Source: Sarcocystis neurona
Taxonomy: Eukaryota > Apicomplexa > Conoidasida > Eucoccidiorida > Sarcocystidae
Assembly (NCBI GenBank): GCA_000727475.1
Contig: KL647322.1
Location: forward strand, 708,904 to 772,903
Length of the DNA stretch: 64,000 nucleotides
Direction of reading: 5' to 3'
Numbering within the stretch: the first letter of the stretch is position 1; every line of letters begins with the position of its first letter. The translations under genes were made by a program, and so were the position numbers. Under the pieces are notes generated by a model. That model did no database searches. It worked only from the letters and a program-made list of their open reading frames with translations, and was not told where the DNA came from. Of the stretch, positions 63,681-64,000 are shown in pieces.

Positions 63681-64000
63681 CTGCATGTAACAGCAACAGC
63701 ACCAGCAGCAGGAACATGAGCAGGGAGAACGCCGCGCAGGCTCTGGGAGGAGCAGCAGAAGTCCACGCAGAGGACGAAGACGAAAGACAAGGAACAGAAG
63801 AAGCAGCAGCAACGAAAGCGCAGGGCAGCCGCAGGAGTCCCACTCAAAGCAGTTGAAGATAAAGAAACACCAGCAAAGACAGCGCAGCAGCAGCAGCAGG
63901 AGTGGTACGCAGCAGCAGCGGCAGGAGTGGTACGCAGCAGCAGCAGCAGGAGTCCTCCGCAGCAGCAGCAGCAGGAATTCTCCGCAGCAGCAGCAGCAGG
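63681..64000 (-). other. upstream intron of the channel gene (3' part)
   Basis: On the coding (minus) strand this is CTG/CTT-rich and ends in gctgttacatgcag. It contains the 25-bp tandem repeat at the window edge. No coding similarity seen. Confidence 0.75.
63876..64000 (-). repeat. 25-bp minisatellite, at least four copies, runs off the window
   Basis: Successive units start at 63901, 63926, 63951 and 63976 (plus-strand AGTGGTACGCAGCAGCAGCG type, later AGTCCTCCG and AATTCTCCG variants). The period is exactly 25 bases. Confidence 0.92.

Overview
This is eukaryotic DNA, most likely from a coccidian apicomplexan of the Eimeria/Cyclospora type. I infer this from the many CTG/CAG triplet runs, the abundance of the palindrome TGCATGC, the very intron-rich genes and the families of the two genes. 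The species cannot be fixed from this window. Only about 8% of the 64 kb is protein coding; almost everything else is intron, full of TA runs, CTG/CAG runs and minisatellites. Most long open frames here are simple repeats read as protein, and I left them out.

Left three quarters, plus strand (about 278-49726): the 3' portion of one large gene for a full-length ABCB-type (P-glycoprotein/MDR) transporter. I placed 26 exons by matching each to the expected order TMD1-NBD1-TMD2-NBD2. All 25 splice junctions keep codon phase, and the joined exons are exactly 1,210 codons plus a stop. The N-terminus (TM1, TM2 and part of TM3) lies left of the window. Both ATP sites keep all catalytic motifs, so the product should be an active ATP-driven pump in a membrane. 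One intron uses a GC donor.

49727-52838: about 3.1 kb between two convergent genes. It has open frames on both strands but nothing I can assign.

Right part, minus strand (63680 down to 52839): the 3' portion of a second intron-rich gene, whose 13 recognised exons resemble the cytosolic gating-ring (RCK1-RCK2) half of a Slo/BK-family potassium channel. The pore half lies right of the window. Twelve exons connect in matching phase; one short RCK1 exon between 62272 and 60817 was not found.

The two genes are tail to tail and share no obvious pathway beyond both encoding membrane transport proteins. The most unusual feature is how splice sites and repeats interlock. Many 3' splice sites are built from (CTG)nCAG or GCATGCAG. 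Several introns are purine/CAG-rich at the 5' side and pyrimidine/CTG-rich at the 3' side, so the transcript could fold back on itself; intron 11 has an 8-bp perfect hairpin exactly at the switch point. Two runs of N (3671-4083 and 41117-41463) lie in repeats.
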